The notes below the pieces were generated by a model that saw nothing but the letters and a program-made list of their open reading frames with translations, had not been told where the DNA came from and did not search any database. 51,342 nucleotides of DNA from Mycolicibacterium austroafricanum. Lineage in GTDB: Bacteria > Actinomycetota > Actinomycetes > Mycobacteriales > Mycobacteriaceae. Positions 34,376 through 43,378 of this stretch are shown piece by piece. How positions within the stretch are numbered: position 1 is the first letter of the stretch; every line of letters starts with the position of its first letter. Made by a program: the position numbers and the translations under genes. The stretch is from NCBI RefSeq assembly GCF_000612725.1, contig NZ_HG964450.1, forward strand, positions 1,382,415 through 1,433,756. The letters are read 5' to 3'.

Positions 34376-36013
34376 TCACGACCGCCCACGGGCTGCTCGG
34401 CCTGTCTCGATCAGGTGGAAGTATTCACGTACAGAGATGAAGTCCATCGTGTCGTTGCGGTAACCGACATATTTGTCCGGCCGGATCAGGTACAGGCTGG
34501 GGCGTCGGACCCCATAGCGGTCATGTACGTCGCTGCGCACATCGGCGAAGACACCTTCGGTGGCTGCGAGCGGTTGATGGCATCGAACGATCAGGTGGAC
34601 CTGTCCGTAGCCTGCCATGACTTCCTCGGCTTGACGCTTCCAGCGAGTGAGCACGTCGGGGTTGGATTCGTCTGCCGCAAAGAGCATCAGGTGATGCCCG
34701 AGGCCGCGGTAAAGATGACGCAAGGCCACCGACCCCGACCGGGTTTCGACATAGGCATCACGGAAGACCTCACCGGCCTGTGGCCCGGTGTCCTCGCCGT
34801 CACTCCACGGCGCGCCCGTCGCGTTGGACCAATGCTCGGAAACCAATGCGCTATTGCGGTAGTTGACCAGATGCTCGCCGAGTGCATTGGAGAGCCTCTG
34901 CTGCATCGTGCTGAGCTGGCCGAATAGCCGCAATGCGTGGCGGCGTGCTCGCCGCGCAACGAAAGCGTTCTCCGTAGCCACGCGGGTAGCGGTCGAGGTG
35001 GCGTTGATGACCGAGGCGGCCACGGGTCGGCGTTCGGCCTGGTAGCTGTCGAGCAGCCGTGGATCGGCGCCGCCGGCGACGACAAGTGCGAGTTTCCAGC
35101 CGAGGTTGTAGGCATCCTGCATACCGGTGTTCATGCCCTGGCCGCCGATCGGGCTGTGAGTATGCGCGGCGTCACCAGCCAGCAGCACCTGCCCGCGCCG
35201 GTACTGCTTGGCCAGCCCTTCGCGTGCGACGAAGGCCGAGCTCCATTGCAGATCGCTCAGGTGCGCGTCAAGCGGTGTCCGTTCGGCGACGTGCGCGGCG
35301 AACTCGGTTAACCCCGGGTGGCTGGGCGGGTTGTCGTCTGCCGTGTTGGAAATGATGCGCCAGTACCCCCCGGACATCGGGAACACCGCGACCAGCCCGC
35401 CTTTGGCGAACCAGACGTGGAAGCGATCACGCGCGATATCCCAGGGCGCCGCGATGTCACCCAGGATGAAGCCACGGCGCAAGTCGGCCATGTCCCGGTC
35501 GATCCCGGCTGCCGCGCGCACGGTGCTGTGGGCGCCATCGCAGCCGAGAAGCCAAGCGGCGCTGCACTGCTCGGTGCGTCCATCATTACGCACGATGTCC
35601 GCGGTCAGACCCGCCTCATCGACCCGGAACGACTCTAAGCGGGTGTCCCACTCGATGTGCACCCCGAGTTCGGCGACTTTCTCCCGCAGCAGCTCGGTGG
35701 TGCGCCACTGCGCCAGGCAGAGGTCCATCTGAAACGGCGAGTCAACGGCGGTGATGTCCAGTTCCGCCACGCACGTCGTGCCTTGGTAGAAGTTCAAGCC
35801 GCGCAACGGGATTCCGCGTTCGATCGCGGCCGTCGCGATCCCGAGATCGTCCAGTAGCTCCAGCGACCTCGCCGCCACCGCCACCGCGCGGCTTTCCTTC
35901 ACCTGCGCCGGGCCGGCGTCGATCACCCGTGAGGCCACACCGTGTCGAGCCAACTCGCCCGCCAGCACCAATCCGGTGGGTCCCGCGCCAACAACCAGAA
36001 CTTCAGCTCTCAC
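34376..36013 (-). CDS. FAD-dependent aromatic monooxygenase (class A)
   Basis: 545 aa from GTG 36013 with GGAGG five bases upstream; GTG 36019 overlaps that site. Flavoprotein hydroxylase motifs are complete: GAGPTG near the N-terminus, the DG motif GCDGAHSTVR, and GDAAHTHSPIGGQGMN for FAD. The C-terminal thioredoxin-like region (residues ~400-540) is as in phenol and pentachlorophenol monooxygenases. It probably uses NAD(P)H to hydroxylate a phenolic or polyketide compound; relatives include antibiotic-modifying enzymes, but the substrate is unknown. Divergent from a TetR gene with a palindromic operator between them. Confidence 0.9.
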   Translation of the reverse strand: MRAEVLVVGAGPTGLVLAGELARHGVASRVIDAGPAQVKESRAVAVAARSLELLDDLGIATAAIERGIPLRGLNFYQGTTCVAELDITAVDSPFQMDLCLAQWRTTELLREKVAELGVHIEWDTRLESFRVDEAGLTADIVRNDGRTEQCSAAWLLGCDGAHSTVRAAAGIDRDMADLRRGFILGDIAAPWDIARDRFHVWFAKGGLVAVFPMSGGYWRIISNTADDNPPSHPGLTEFAAHVAERTPLDAHLSDLQWSSAFVAREGLAKQYRRGQVLLAGDAAHTHSPIGGQGMNTGMQDAYNLGWKLALVVAGGADPRLLDSYQAERRPVAASVINATSTATRVATENAFVARRARRHALRLFGQLSTMQQRLSNALGEHLVNYRNSALVSEHWSNATGAPWSDGEDTGPQAGEVFRDAYVETRSGSVALRHLYRGLGHHLMLFAADESNPDVLTRWKRQAEEVMAGYGQVHLIVRCHQPLAATEGVFADVRSDVHDRYGVRRPSLYLIRPDKYVGYRNDTMDFISVREYFHLIETGRAARGRS

Positions 36014-36143
36014 GTGCACCTCCGGACGAATCGGCTGCCAACAGGTCCGGCCATTGGTCTTTGGCCGCCCGCAGCAGCGCCACCCTCAACGAGTTGGCAC
36101 TCACGCCGCTGAGCTGCGCGGAACGCCCAGATCTCGTGACCAT
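36003..36143 (-). CDS. Possible 46-aa leader peptide before the monooxygenase
   Basis: ATG 36141-36143 has GGAGG about eight bases upstream and reads MVTRSGRSAQLSGVSANSLR and on to a stop at 36003-36005, overlapping the monooxygenase start by 11 bases. It lies directly downstream of the TetR operator, so it would be the first frame on the transcript. No family resemblance. It could couple translation of the monooxygenase, or be fortuitous. Confidence 0.4.
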   Translation of the reverse strand: MVTRSGRSAQLSGVSANSLRVALLRAAKDQWPDLLAADSSGGARES

Positions 36144-36152
36144 CAGCCTTGC

Positions 36153-36182
36153 CTCCAAAAAGAATCAATATTCTGTTTGGAG
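36153..36182. promoter_or_regulatory. TetR operator, 13-bp arm palindrome
   Basis: CTCCAAAAAGAAT (36153-36165) and ATTCTGTTTGGAG (36170-36182) are inverted repeats with one mismatch and a 4-base spacer. A further half-site, CAAACAGAAT, is at 36208-36217, closer to tetR. The location between divergent genes fits TetR repression of both. The AT-rich core may overlap the promoters. Confidence 0.8.
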
Positions 36183-36242
36183 TTTCCATCAGCTACCATC
36201 CAAATGTCAAACAGAATCTCAGTTCGGGTTTAGGGGATCGAG

Positions 36243-36863
36243 ATGCCGCCGGTATCTGAGCGCTACCGCGACGCCCGCCGTCGACAAATCACCAAGGCTG
36301 CGCGACGTTGCTTCGCCCGGGCCGGATTCCACGCCACGTCGATGCAGGACGTCTTCGCGGAGTCGGGTCTGTCGGCTGGCGCGGTATACGGGTACTTCGC
36401 CGGAAAAGATGACTTGATCGGCGCCATCATCGAGGAGGTCGTATCCGAAATCGCCGCCGCGCTGGACTCGGTTATCGAAACCGAATCACCGCTACCTCTC
36501 GGCGAGGTTGTGGGTCAGATCATTCACGTGCTGGACAGTCCGCCAAACGGCGGCGAACTCGCCCGCCTCGCGGTTCAGGTGTGGGCCGAGGCCGGCCGAA
36601 GTCCCGAGCTAAGCACCCGGCTGTCGGGCCACTACCGCAAGATGCGTGCGCGCTTCGCCAACCTCGTGCAGCGCTATCAACGCGACGGCATCATCGACCC
36701 CGACGTCCACTCACACTACATAGCGCAGGTTCTCACTGCCCTGGCACCGGCGTTCCTATCCCAGCGTGCCCTACTCGACGACGTGAGCGCTGACACGTTC
36801 ACTCAAGGACTGGGCGCATTGCTTGCCATGGGGACCGGGCAAGGGGCAATGTCTCGACAGTAA
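36243..36863 (+). CDS. TetR-family regulator of the monooxygenase
   Basis: 206 aa. N-terminal helix-turn-helix: ITKAARRCFARAGFHATSMQ, then SGLSAGAVYGYFAGKDDL. The C-terminal helical domain should bind the inducer. Divergent from the FAD monooxygenase across the palindrome at 36153-36182, so it most likely represses the enzyme and itself until a substrate-like ligand appears. Confidence 0.92.
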   Translation: MPPVSERYRDARRRQITKAARRCFARAGFHATSMQDVFAESGLSAGAVYGYFAGKDDLIGAIIEEVVSEIAAALDSVIETESPLPLGEVVGQIIHVLDSPPNGGELARLAVQVWAEAGRSPELSTRLSGHYRKMRARFANLVQRYQRDGIIDPDVHSHYIAQVLTALAPAFLSQRALLDDVSADTFTQGLGALLAMGTGQGAMSRQ

Positions 36864-36920
36864 GGAACCGCCTGCGCCGGCGCGACACGAACGACGTCCA
36901 ATGATGATGGGTGGTTGTAG

Positions 36921-36950
36921 TGTCTCACAACCGATTACATGTCCTCACGC
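36921..36950 (+). repeat. TGTCTCACAAC sequence, possible element end
   Basis: TGTCTCACAAC at 36921-36931 and a related TGTCCTCACGC at 36940-36950. The first 11 bases match, in inverted orientation, the sequence ending at 42287. Doubled TGTCTCAC-type motifs at both places suggest old transposon ends bracketing the mmp operon. The 36864-37076 gap holds no gene otherwise. Confidence 0.35.
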
Positions 36951-37076
36951 TCGACTGCACACCGAGATGACCATCGGCGACATTCCCCACGACTGGCTGT
37001 TCCCCGCGTGGCGGCGGTAGCCCATCACTGCGGGCGCGGGCACCACCGCAGCGGGACTGCGCGCCGGGTAGGAGTA

Positions 37077-37511
37077 TCAACGCGCACGCTCGCGCCGGAG
37101 GCGCTCCGCGCGCCCATTCAAGTGGCCGATCTTGTGCAACTGCGCGGTCATGTTCAGGGCCGCCAACATGGGCAACACCCCGATGAATGTCGCCCAGGAC
37201 GGGGAGGCTCCATCCAACTGGTCGAGTTTTCCGAACACGTAGAGACTTCCGATGCTGAACAGCGCGGCGGGAATGGAGTAGGCCATCGGGGACCGACGCT
37301 CGGCGGTGGTCTGGGCGGCGAAATCCAACTCCTCCTCCGAAATCGGTTCGCCCTTGCGTAGCTTGCGCAGTACCGAACCGACGCTGCCGATTCGTTCGCT
37401 GACCTCGGTGGGTGTGCGCTTCAGCAACCGCCGGACGTAGACGAAGGCGACGCCCCCGAACACCAACGCGGCCACGAAGGCCGCCAGCGTCAGCCAACCG
37501 AACAGGCTCAC
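37077..37511 (-). CDS. Small membrane protein at the end of the mmpS-mmpL operon
   Basis: 144 aa with three hydrophobic segments (LFGWLTLAAFVAALVFGGVA, MAYSIPAALFSIGSLYVFG, WATFIGVLPMLAALNM) and a basic C-terminal tail. The start overlaps the mmpL stop by four bases (ATGA), so it is translated with the transporter. No known family recognised; it may be an accessory subunit. Confidence 0.8.
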   Translation of the reverse strand: MSLFGWLTLAAFVAALVFGGVAFVYVRRLLKRTPTEVSERIGSVGSVLRKLRKGEPISEEELDFAAQTTAERRSPMAYSIPAALFSIGSLYVFGKLDQLDGASPSWATFIGVLPMLAALNMTAQLHKIGHLNGRAERLRRERAR

Positions 37512-40423
37512 TGTTTTGCTCCTCGGGGGGCCATGGACTCGTCGTCGTCATCCCAGAGCAGCAGTTGCCGCACCGCGGATCGGGTCCCATATGGCTGTAG
37601 CATCTGGCTGGCCGGGCGGGGACGCACGCGTTGGGGCCACCAGAACCAGCGGCCGAGCAGGGTCGCGATCGACGGCGTCATGAACGCCCGCACGATCAGG
37701 GTGTCGAACAGCAGACCGAGCGCAATAGTCGTGCCGACCTGCCCGATCGCCCGCAGATCGCTGAACACGAACGACGCCATGGTGGCGGCGAACACCAGAC
37801 CCGCGGCGGTGACGACCGAGCCGGAGCCGGCCATGGCACGGATGATGCCGGTGTTGAGTCCAGCGTGGATCTCCTCCTTGAACCGCGAGACCAGCAACAG
37901 GTTGTAGTCCGACCCCACGGCCAACAGCAGAATCACCGACAGCGCCAACACGATCCACAGCAGTTGGATCCCGAGGATGTGTTGCCACACCAGTACCGAC
38001 AGGCCGAACGACGCCCCCAGCGACAGGACCACCGTGCCCACGATGACCAGCGCGGCGATCAGGCTTCGGGTGATGAACATCATGATGAGCAGAATCAGGC
38101 AGATCGCGGCGATGCCGGCGATCATCAGGTCGTACGTCGCGCCCTCGCTGACGTCTTTGTAGGTTGCCGCCGCGCCGCCAATGTAGATGTCGGCGTTGCC
38201 GAGCGGAGTGCCTTTGACGGCGTCGTTGGCCGCCGCGCGGATCGCATCGACATGCGAAATGCCTTCCAGCGTCGCGGGATCGCCGTCGTGGGTGATGATC
38301 ATGCGGGCGGCCCTACCGTCGGGCGAGAGGAACAGTTTGAGGCCGCGTTGGAATTCGGGGTTGTCGAACGCCTCGGGCGGCAGGTAGAAGGAATCGTCGG
38401 TCTTGGCGGCGTCGAACGCCTGGCCCATCGCGGTCGCGTTCTCCAACGAAGCCTCGCTGTTGGCGGCGATCCCCGATTGCGTGGCGTAGTTCGTCATCGC
38501 CAGATCGCGGTTGGCCTGCTGGCTGGCGATCTGGGTCGGGATCAGCGCGAGCAGTTGCGGCTGCAGCGCATTCAGTTTGTCCAAGCTTGCGGTGACGTTT
38601 CCGAATTGGCTGGCGAGCTGGTCGATCCCGTCGATCGCGTCGAACACCGAGCGCAGCGCCGAGCACATCGGGATGTTGAAACAGTGCGGCTCCCAATAGA
38701 AGTAGTTGCGGATGGGCCGAAACTGATCATCGAAGTTGGCGATCTTGTCGCGCAGCTCGTTCACCGTGGCAACGGTGTCGTGGAACGCCTGGGTCTGTTC
38801 GGCCGTGGCGGCGCTGGCCTGCTGTTGCAGTGCGTACTGTTGTCGCAGGGTGGCGATCGACTTGTCGATCTCGGCAACCTGTTTGAGCAGGTCAGCGGCG
38901 CGGTCTTGCTGGAAGGGCAGGTTCTGGATCTGGCCGATGCTTTGGGCGCTGATCTGAAACGGGATCGAACTGTGCTCCAGCGGGGTGCCCAACGGACGGG
39001 TGATGGACTGCACCTGAGCGATGCCCTCAGTGTGGAAGATCGCCTTGGCGACCCGTTCCAGAAGGATCATGCCGGTCGGATCGCGCAGGTCGTGGTCGGT
39101 TTCGAGCATCAGCAACGTGGGGTTGAGCGTGGCCGCGGAGAAGTGCCGTTCCGCGGCGGCGTAACCGAGGTTGGCCGGGGTGTCCGCGGGCAGATAGCGA
39201 CGCATGTCATAGCTGGTCTTGTAGCCGGGCAAGGCGAGCAAGCCGATCAACGCGGCCCCTACCGTCACCACCAGGATCGGCCCGGGCCAGCGCACCACCG
39301 CGGTGCCGATACGCCGCCATCTGCGGGTCTGTGCTGCGCGCCGCGGGTCCAGTAGCCCGAAGGCACCGGCCACCGTCACGACGGCGGGTGCCAGGGTCAG
39401 CGCGGCGGCCAGCGCGACCAGCACGCCGATCGCCCCCACCGGACCCATGCTCTGGAAGTACGGCAGCCGGGTGAAGCTCAGGCAGAACACCGCACCGGCG
39501 ATGGTCAGTCCCGATCCCAGGATCACGGGTGCCGTCGAGCGGTACATGGTGTGGAACGCGGTGTCGCGGTCCTCGCCGGCGTGGCGTGCTTCGTGGTAGC
39601 GACCCAGCAGAAAGATCGCATAGTCGGTGCCCGCGGCAATGACCAGCAGCGTGAGCAGGTTCGTCGCAAACGTCGACAGCCCGATGATCCCGGAGTTGGC
39701 CAGCAGCGCCGCGACGCCCCGGGCCGCGCTCATCTCGACGATGACCGTCAGCATCACCAGCAGCGTGGCCACCATCGATCGGAAGATGAACAGCAACATG
39801 ACGATGATCACCCCGATGGTGATCAAGGTGACCTTCACCAGACTTTCGCCGCCGACCAGGATTTGGTCGGCGAACAGCGGCGCCCCGCCGGTCACGTAGG
39901 CCTTGACCCCCGGCGGCGGCGGCGTGCTGTCCACGATGTCGCGCACCGCACCGACCGACTCCAGCGACAACGAATCGCCCTGGTCCCCGGCCAGAAACAC
40001 CTGTGTATAGGCAGCCTTGCCGTCGCTACTCTGGGAGCCCCCGGCCGTCAGCGGATCACTCCAGAAATCCTGAATGTGTTGCACATGGGTGCTGTCCGCC
40101 GACAGCATTTGGATCAACGTGTCGTAGAACCGGTGCGCGTCGGCGCCCAGCGGCTCGTCACCTTCCAGCACGATCATGGCCGAACTGTCCGAGTCGAATT
40201 CGTCGAACACCGTTCCCATGCGTTTCATCGCCTGCAACGAGGGCGCATCTGGTGAGCTCAGGCCGACGTTGTTTGCCTCGCCGACTTCCTCCAGCTGCGG
40301 CAGGAAGACATTGGTGAGAACCGCAATGAGCAACCACACCAACAGGATCGGCACCGACCACCACCGAATGGTCCGCGAGATCCGGCCCGCCAACGAACGG
40401 TCCTCGATGCGCTGCTCACTCAC
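37508..40423 (-). CDS. mmpL: MmpL-family RND transporter
   Basis: 971 aa from GTG 40423 (MSEQRIEDRSLAGRI), overlapping the mmpS stop (GTGA). Typical MmpL plan: a first membrane helix, a large periplasmic loop, five helices, a second loop with a predicted coiled coil (residues ~490-650, rich in Gln and Leu), and a C-terminal group of helices. MmpL proteins export lipids, siderophores or drugs using the proton gradient. With the adjacent mmpS it resembles MmpS4/5-MmpL4/5 systems; the cargo cannot be told from sequence. All membrane segments look intact. Confidence 0.95.
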   Translation of the reverse strand: MSEQRIEDRSLAGRISRTIRWWSVPILLVWLLIAVLTNVFLPQLEEVGEANNVGLSSPDAPSLQAMKRMGTVFDEFDSDSSAMIVLEGDEPLGADAHRFYDTLIQMLSADSTHVQHIQDFWSDPLTAGGSQSSDGKAAYTQVFLAGDQGDSLSLESVGAVRDIVDSTPPPPGVKAYVTGGAPLFADQILVGGESLVKVTLITIGVIIVMLLFIFRSMVATLLVMLTVIVEMSAARGVAALLANSGIIGLSTFATNLLTLLVIAAGTDYAIFLLGRYHEARHAGEDRDTAFHTMYRSTAPVILGSGLTIAGAVFCLSFTRLPYFQSMGPVGAIGVLVALAAALTLAPAVVTVAGAFGLLDPRRAAQTRRWRRIGTAVVRWPGPILVVTVGAALIGLLALPGYKTSYDMRRYLPADTPANLGYAAAERHFSAATLNPTLLMLETDHDLRDPTGMILLERVAKAIFHTEGIAQVQSITRPLGTPLEHSSIPFQISAQSIGQIQNLPFQQDRAADLLKQVAEIDKSIATLRQQYALQQQASAATAEQTQAFHDTVATVNELRDKIANFDDQFRPIRNYFYWEPHCFNIPMCSALRSVFDAIDGIDQLASQFGNVTASLDKLNALQPQLLALIPTQIASQQANRDLAMTNYATQSGIAANSEASLENATAMGQAFDAAKTDDSFYLPPEAFDNPEFQRGLKLFLSPDGRAARMIITHDGDPATLEGISHVDAIRAAANDAVKGTPLGNADIYIGGAAATYKDVSEGATYDLMIAGIAAICLILLIMMFITRSLIAALVIVGTVVLSLGASFGLSVLVWQHILGIQLLWIVLALSVILLLAVGSDYNLLLVSRFKEEIHAGLNTGIIRAMAGSGSVVTAAGLVFAATMASFVFSDLRAIGQVGTTIALGLLFDTLIVRAFMTPSIATLLGRWFWWPQRVRPRPASQMLQPYGTRSAVRQLLLWDDDDESMAPRGAKQ

Positions 40424-40866
40424 CCGGACTTCTCCAGACAGTAGGTATAGGCGTTGTGCGTGTTGACAATTCGCTCGTCCTTGACCTCGCCGTCGATCGT
40501 GATGCGGCAGCCCAGTGAATCGCTGTCGCCCTGGGCGACGACGTTGACGAACACCCCGGGCTGGGTGGTGGTCACGTCGTAGGACCACGGCAGCACAGCG
40601 TCATCGACGCTTTGTGGTTGCGCGTCGATGTCCACATAGCTGATCGTCGCCACCGAACCCGGGGCGCCGAAGACCTCGATGACAACACGTTTGGGGTTCA
40701 GCGACACCGCTTCTCGTGGCAGCTCACCACCGGCCGACACGTCGCTGTCAGACCCGAAAATGCCGTGCAGTCGGTACACAGCAAACCCGGCCAACGCGAT
40801 CACCAGCACCGCGACCAGCAGCATCCACCTCCCCATGAGGAGTCCGCCGACCGCGCGTCTGGTCAT
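40420..40866 (-). CDS. mmpS: MmpS-family membrane protein
   Basis: 148 aa. One N-terminal membrane helix (WMLLVAVLVIALAGFAVYRL) anchors a periplasmic beta-sandwich domain with RVVIEVFGAPGSVATISYVD, typical of MmpS. It works with the coupled MmpL as a periplasmic accessory. The start overlaps the tetR stop by four bases and the stop overlaps mmpL, so the whole set is one coupled operon. Confidence 0.95.
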   Translation of the reverse strand: MTRRAVGGLLMGRWMLLVAVLVIALAGFAVYRLHGIFGSDSDVSAGGELPREAVSLNPKRVVIEVFGAPGSVATISYVDIDAQPQSVDDAVLPWSYDVTTTQPGVFVNVVAQGDSDSLGCRITIDGEVKDERIVNTHNAYTYCLEKSG

Positions 40867-41474
40867 CGGCTTAGCTCGCCCAGGAGATAGCGCTGCAGCG
40901 TGGCACCAAGGTCGGCGGCCACGAGGTCACGCGGATGCGTGGCCAGCGGTTCGATCCCGACGATGTAGCGGGCCACCGTGACCCCGACGATCTGCGACAT
41001 CACCAGACCGGCCCGGTATTCGGGATGGTTTGCCTCAAGCCGCTGCGCGATGGGCAGCAAGATGTTGCGGGTCAGGAAATCCCGCACCCGCCGGGCGGCT
41101 TCGGGTTCGGCGGTCGCCGCGCGGATCATGCCCACCATGGGGCGGCGGCGCACCTCGTCGTCGAGGACGTCGAGCACCGCGGTCGCCAACCGGGTGCCGG
41201 CCCCCTCGGCGTCACCGCTGACCACCCAATCGATCAACACCACCGGGTCGATCGGCAACTCGACGACGGCCAGGAAGAGATCCAGCTTGGTGCCGAAGTA
41301 ATGGGCTACCAGCGTCGGATCGACTTCGGCCGCATGCGCGACCTGACGCATCGACGTGCGGTCATAGCCCAACGCGGCGAACTGCTTGCGGGCGGTGTCG
41401 GCGATCAGCTCCCGGGTGGTGTTGGGCCCCGGCCGACGCCCGGTGTGCTTGACGGGTCTGGGCGTGCGGCTCAT
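40863..41474 (-). CDS. TetR-family regulator of the mmpS-mmpL operon
   Basis: 203 aa from ATG 41474 (MSRTPRPVKHTGRRPG), chosen because the region upstream lacks homology and carries an operator-like palindrome. The helix-turn-helix is TSMRQVAHAAEVDPTLVAHY. The C-terminal domain is of the TetR_C type common in actinobacteria (VVELPIDPVVLIDWV). First gene of the operon, so it likely autoregulates and controls the transporter in response to a transported compound. Confidence 0.92.
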   Translation of the reverse strand: MSRTPRPVKHTGRRPGPNTTRELIADTARKQFAALGYDRTSMRQVAHAAEVDPTLVAHYFGTKLDLFLAVVELPIDPVVLIDWVVSGDAEGAGTRLATAVLDVLDDEVRRRPMVGMIRAATAEPEAARRVRDFLTRNILLPIAQRLEANHPEYRAGLVMSQIVGVTVARYIVGIEPLATHPRDLVAADLGATLQRYLLGELSR

Positions 41475-41798
41475 CACCGAGTCCAGATTTCCGCACGCAT
41501 AGAATTCCACACGGATGGAAATGCTAGCGGCAGGACGGCGCCGGGACCAGAGCTGATAATCTCCGCATCCGCAGCGAAATGGTGGGGAGGCACAATGGGC
41601 GTGCGGCGGCGCCGGGGCCACTGCTCCATCACGGTTCCGGAGACGGTGACGTTTCCATCCGGCTTGACCGCCTGCACCACGCAGTAGATCCGCCGTCGGG
41701 GGATTCCGCCACGTTAGTGAACAAGGGGCGTCCGACAGGTTGTTGAGAAACAGCAGGTCGCATGTGCGGGCAAACCGACAACTACGTCGACTTCCTAC
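41475..41798. promoter_or_regulatory. Upstream region of the tetR-mmpS-mmpL operon
   Basis: About 320 bases without a gene. AATTCCA (41503-41509) and TGGAAAT (41516-41522) form an imperfect inverted repeat 30 bases before the tetR start, a likely autoregulatory operator. The rest shows nothing recognisable. Confidence 0.45.
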
Positions 41799-42077
41799 GT
41801 GACGGCCCGTTCTGAGCCGTCCGACTCACCGCATTCGGGGCGCCGCCGCCACTATCAACCAGCGCCACCTCACCGCCGACCGGCTCGCTACCGCGATGCG
41901 GGCCGCGGTCAACGACCGTCAGCTCCGCGCGTCGACTCAGTGCAGACATCGCCGCCGAGGACGGCGCCGCCCACGTTCACACCGATTCTGATCACCGTGT
42001 GCCTGGTCGTCGAAGCGATCTACCTCATCAATATCGCCTTCATGGCTCTGTTTATCTACGCCACTCCGGGCAAGTAG
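41799..42077 (+). CDS. Possible small membrane protein
   Basis: A 92-codon frame with a long Pro/Arg-rich start and one convincing hydrophobic helix at its end (ILITVCLVVEAIYLINIAFM). The start is arbitrary; the ribosome-binding site is not clear. It could be a genuine short membrane protein or the residue of a larger one. No family recognised. Confidence 0.35.
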   Translation: MTARSEPSDSPHSGRRRHYQPAPPHRRPARYRDAGRGQRPSAPRVDSVQTSPPRTAPPTFTPILITVCLVVEAIYLINIAFMALFIYATPGK

Positions 42078-42718
42078 CGCACTGTTGGTCTCGCGGCAGC
42101 CCCTCCAAAGTTGAACGCGTTGCCGTGACGCGCCTTAACGCCCCAGCTCACATATCGGGCGAGATCTGCAACGTCGTCACGGCGTCGGCGGGCGCACCAT
42201 GCACGCCGCGTTGGGCTTTGGCATGGAGTCTGATTTAGGAAATGCAGCACTTCGTGAGACAAACTCCGGTGCAGGCGTTGTGAGACAAAATGAATAGCCG
42301 CAGGTCGGATAGCGGCCATATGCAGCCGAAGGTGAGAACCTACAGATTCTCGGCGATTACCAGGCTAATTGGGTGCTCAAGTGTGGCCCTTTTTAGGACA
42401 TGAGTAGTGCGAGCGACGGCATCCTGTGCGCAGGGTCGGAAAAAAAGCAGTTCGTAGAATCGCCCGACTTCGACGATGCGGTTACCGGTGCGGTCGCCGA
42501 CAACCAAGGTGCGCACGAGAAGATGAGTGACTACTTCTTCACAAATGCGCCTGGCCGGTCACATCTCATGTCCGATATCGCTAAATGGTTCTACCAGGTC
42601 GTGGCCTCGGGGAGCGAGCACATACCAGTGCAGTGAATAGTTAGCGGCAATGCTGGCTGGTGTCATGTCACTGCGGATGGAGATGCTCCTGAATGACCTG
42701 AGCGGTCACAGCAAGCGA
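42078..42718. other. Non-coding stretch with repeat motifs
   Basis: About 640 bases. A frame at 42400-42636 (78 codons) lacks a good ribosome-binding site and any family resemblance, and I do not call it. Otherwise the notable content is the doubled GTGAGACA motif at 42254-42287. No RNA gene is seen. Confidence 0.4.
42254..42287 (-). repeat. Doubled GTGAGACA motif, possible element end
   Basis: GTGAGACA at 42254-42261 and 42280-42287, 26 bases apart. Read on the minus strand the outer copy is TGTCTCACAAC, identical over 11 bases to 36921-36931. Flanks (TGTAG on the left, AAATG on the right) show no target duplication. Confidence 0.35.
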
Positions 42719-43378
42719 TTATCGACATATTTCGCCCCCGAATCGCGATCTGGCTGGGACCACCGCCTCAACTTCCAGAAACTCGAGCGCAAGTTCGGCC
42801 AATGCTGCGAAGCGCAGGTCGATGAGCTGTTGACCGTCGTGAACGGTTGGCGGGTCCGGCAATCGGAAACTGCGCAGCCCGTACGACCCCGTCAGCTCGC
42901 CTGGCGCAAGATCAACGTGTTGTCGCACGGCTCCGCTGACGGCCAGCCCATATTGGTCTTCGTAGCAGGCGACATCCGCGATCGCCACCCCGGTGTTCAA
43001 GTCGTACATTTCCGCCAACGCGCCTGGCAGACCCCGCTTTTCGATCTCGTTCCGTAGGTTGACGAAATACCTCATGAGGGGATCGACTCGCAGCCGGTCC
43101 TGAATCGCGGCGTACCAGCCGTCAAAGTCAGCTGAGTAGCTCCTCAGCGTTTGCAGAACAAAGGTCACGCGACGGATGTCGATGACCGCTGACCGAATGT
43201 GGGCCAGCTGCTGACCGGGGCGTGAGCAGTTCTCAATCTGGTGGACGGCATCCCTCGCCGCTCGGACGACCAATTCTGCCTGGGCGACGACTGTCTTGGG
43301 AGAGTCATGCCGACGAAGGTGCGGCAGCTTCGGCATTTGCGGAAGGTCGGGAAACTCCCCATCGATCGATGCCGCCAC
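42719..43378 (-). CDS. Hypothetical protein next to the Mokosh-like system
   Basis: 219 aa from GTG 43378 with AAGGAGG six bases upstream. Mostly helical, with a segment RYFVNLRNEIEKRGLPGAL in the middle and a C-terminal beta/helix region. I do not recognise the family. It is divergent from the kinase-helicase gene 416 bases away. Association with the defence system is possible but not shown. Confidence 0.75.
   Translation of the reverse strand: MAASIDGEFPDLPQMPKLPHLRRHDSPKTVVAQAELVVRAARDAVHQIENCSRPGQQLAHIRSAVIDIRRVTFVLQTLRSYSADFDGWYAAIQDRLRVDPLMRYFVNLRNEIEKRGLPGALAEMYDLNTGVAIADVACYEDQYGLAVSGAVRQHVDLAPGELTGSYGLRSFRLPDPPTVHDGQQLIDLRFAALAELALEFLEVEAVVPARSRFGGEICR

Noticed and set aside
34187..34927. 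Long plus-strand frame opposite the monooxygenase.
   Set aside because: It is the antisense of a gene with complete FAD-binding motifs; long opposite-strand frames are expected at this GC content.
42400..42636. 78-codon plus-strand frame starting MSSASDGILCAG.
   Set aside because: No ribosome-binding site, no family resemblance and unusual composition compared with nearby genes.
42656..42670. CTGGTGTCAT followed by GTCA resembles the dnaB-proximal transposon end (CTGGTGTCAT at 8847-8856).
   Set aside because: It has the same orientation as the first end rather than inverted, has no second phased repeat, and no CCTGG duplication on the correct side; likely chance.
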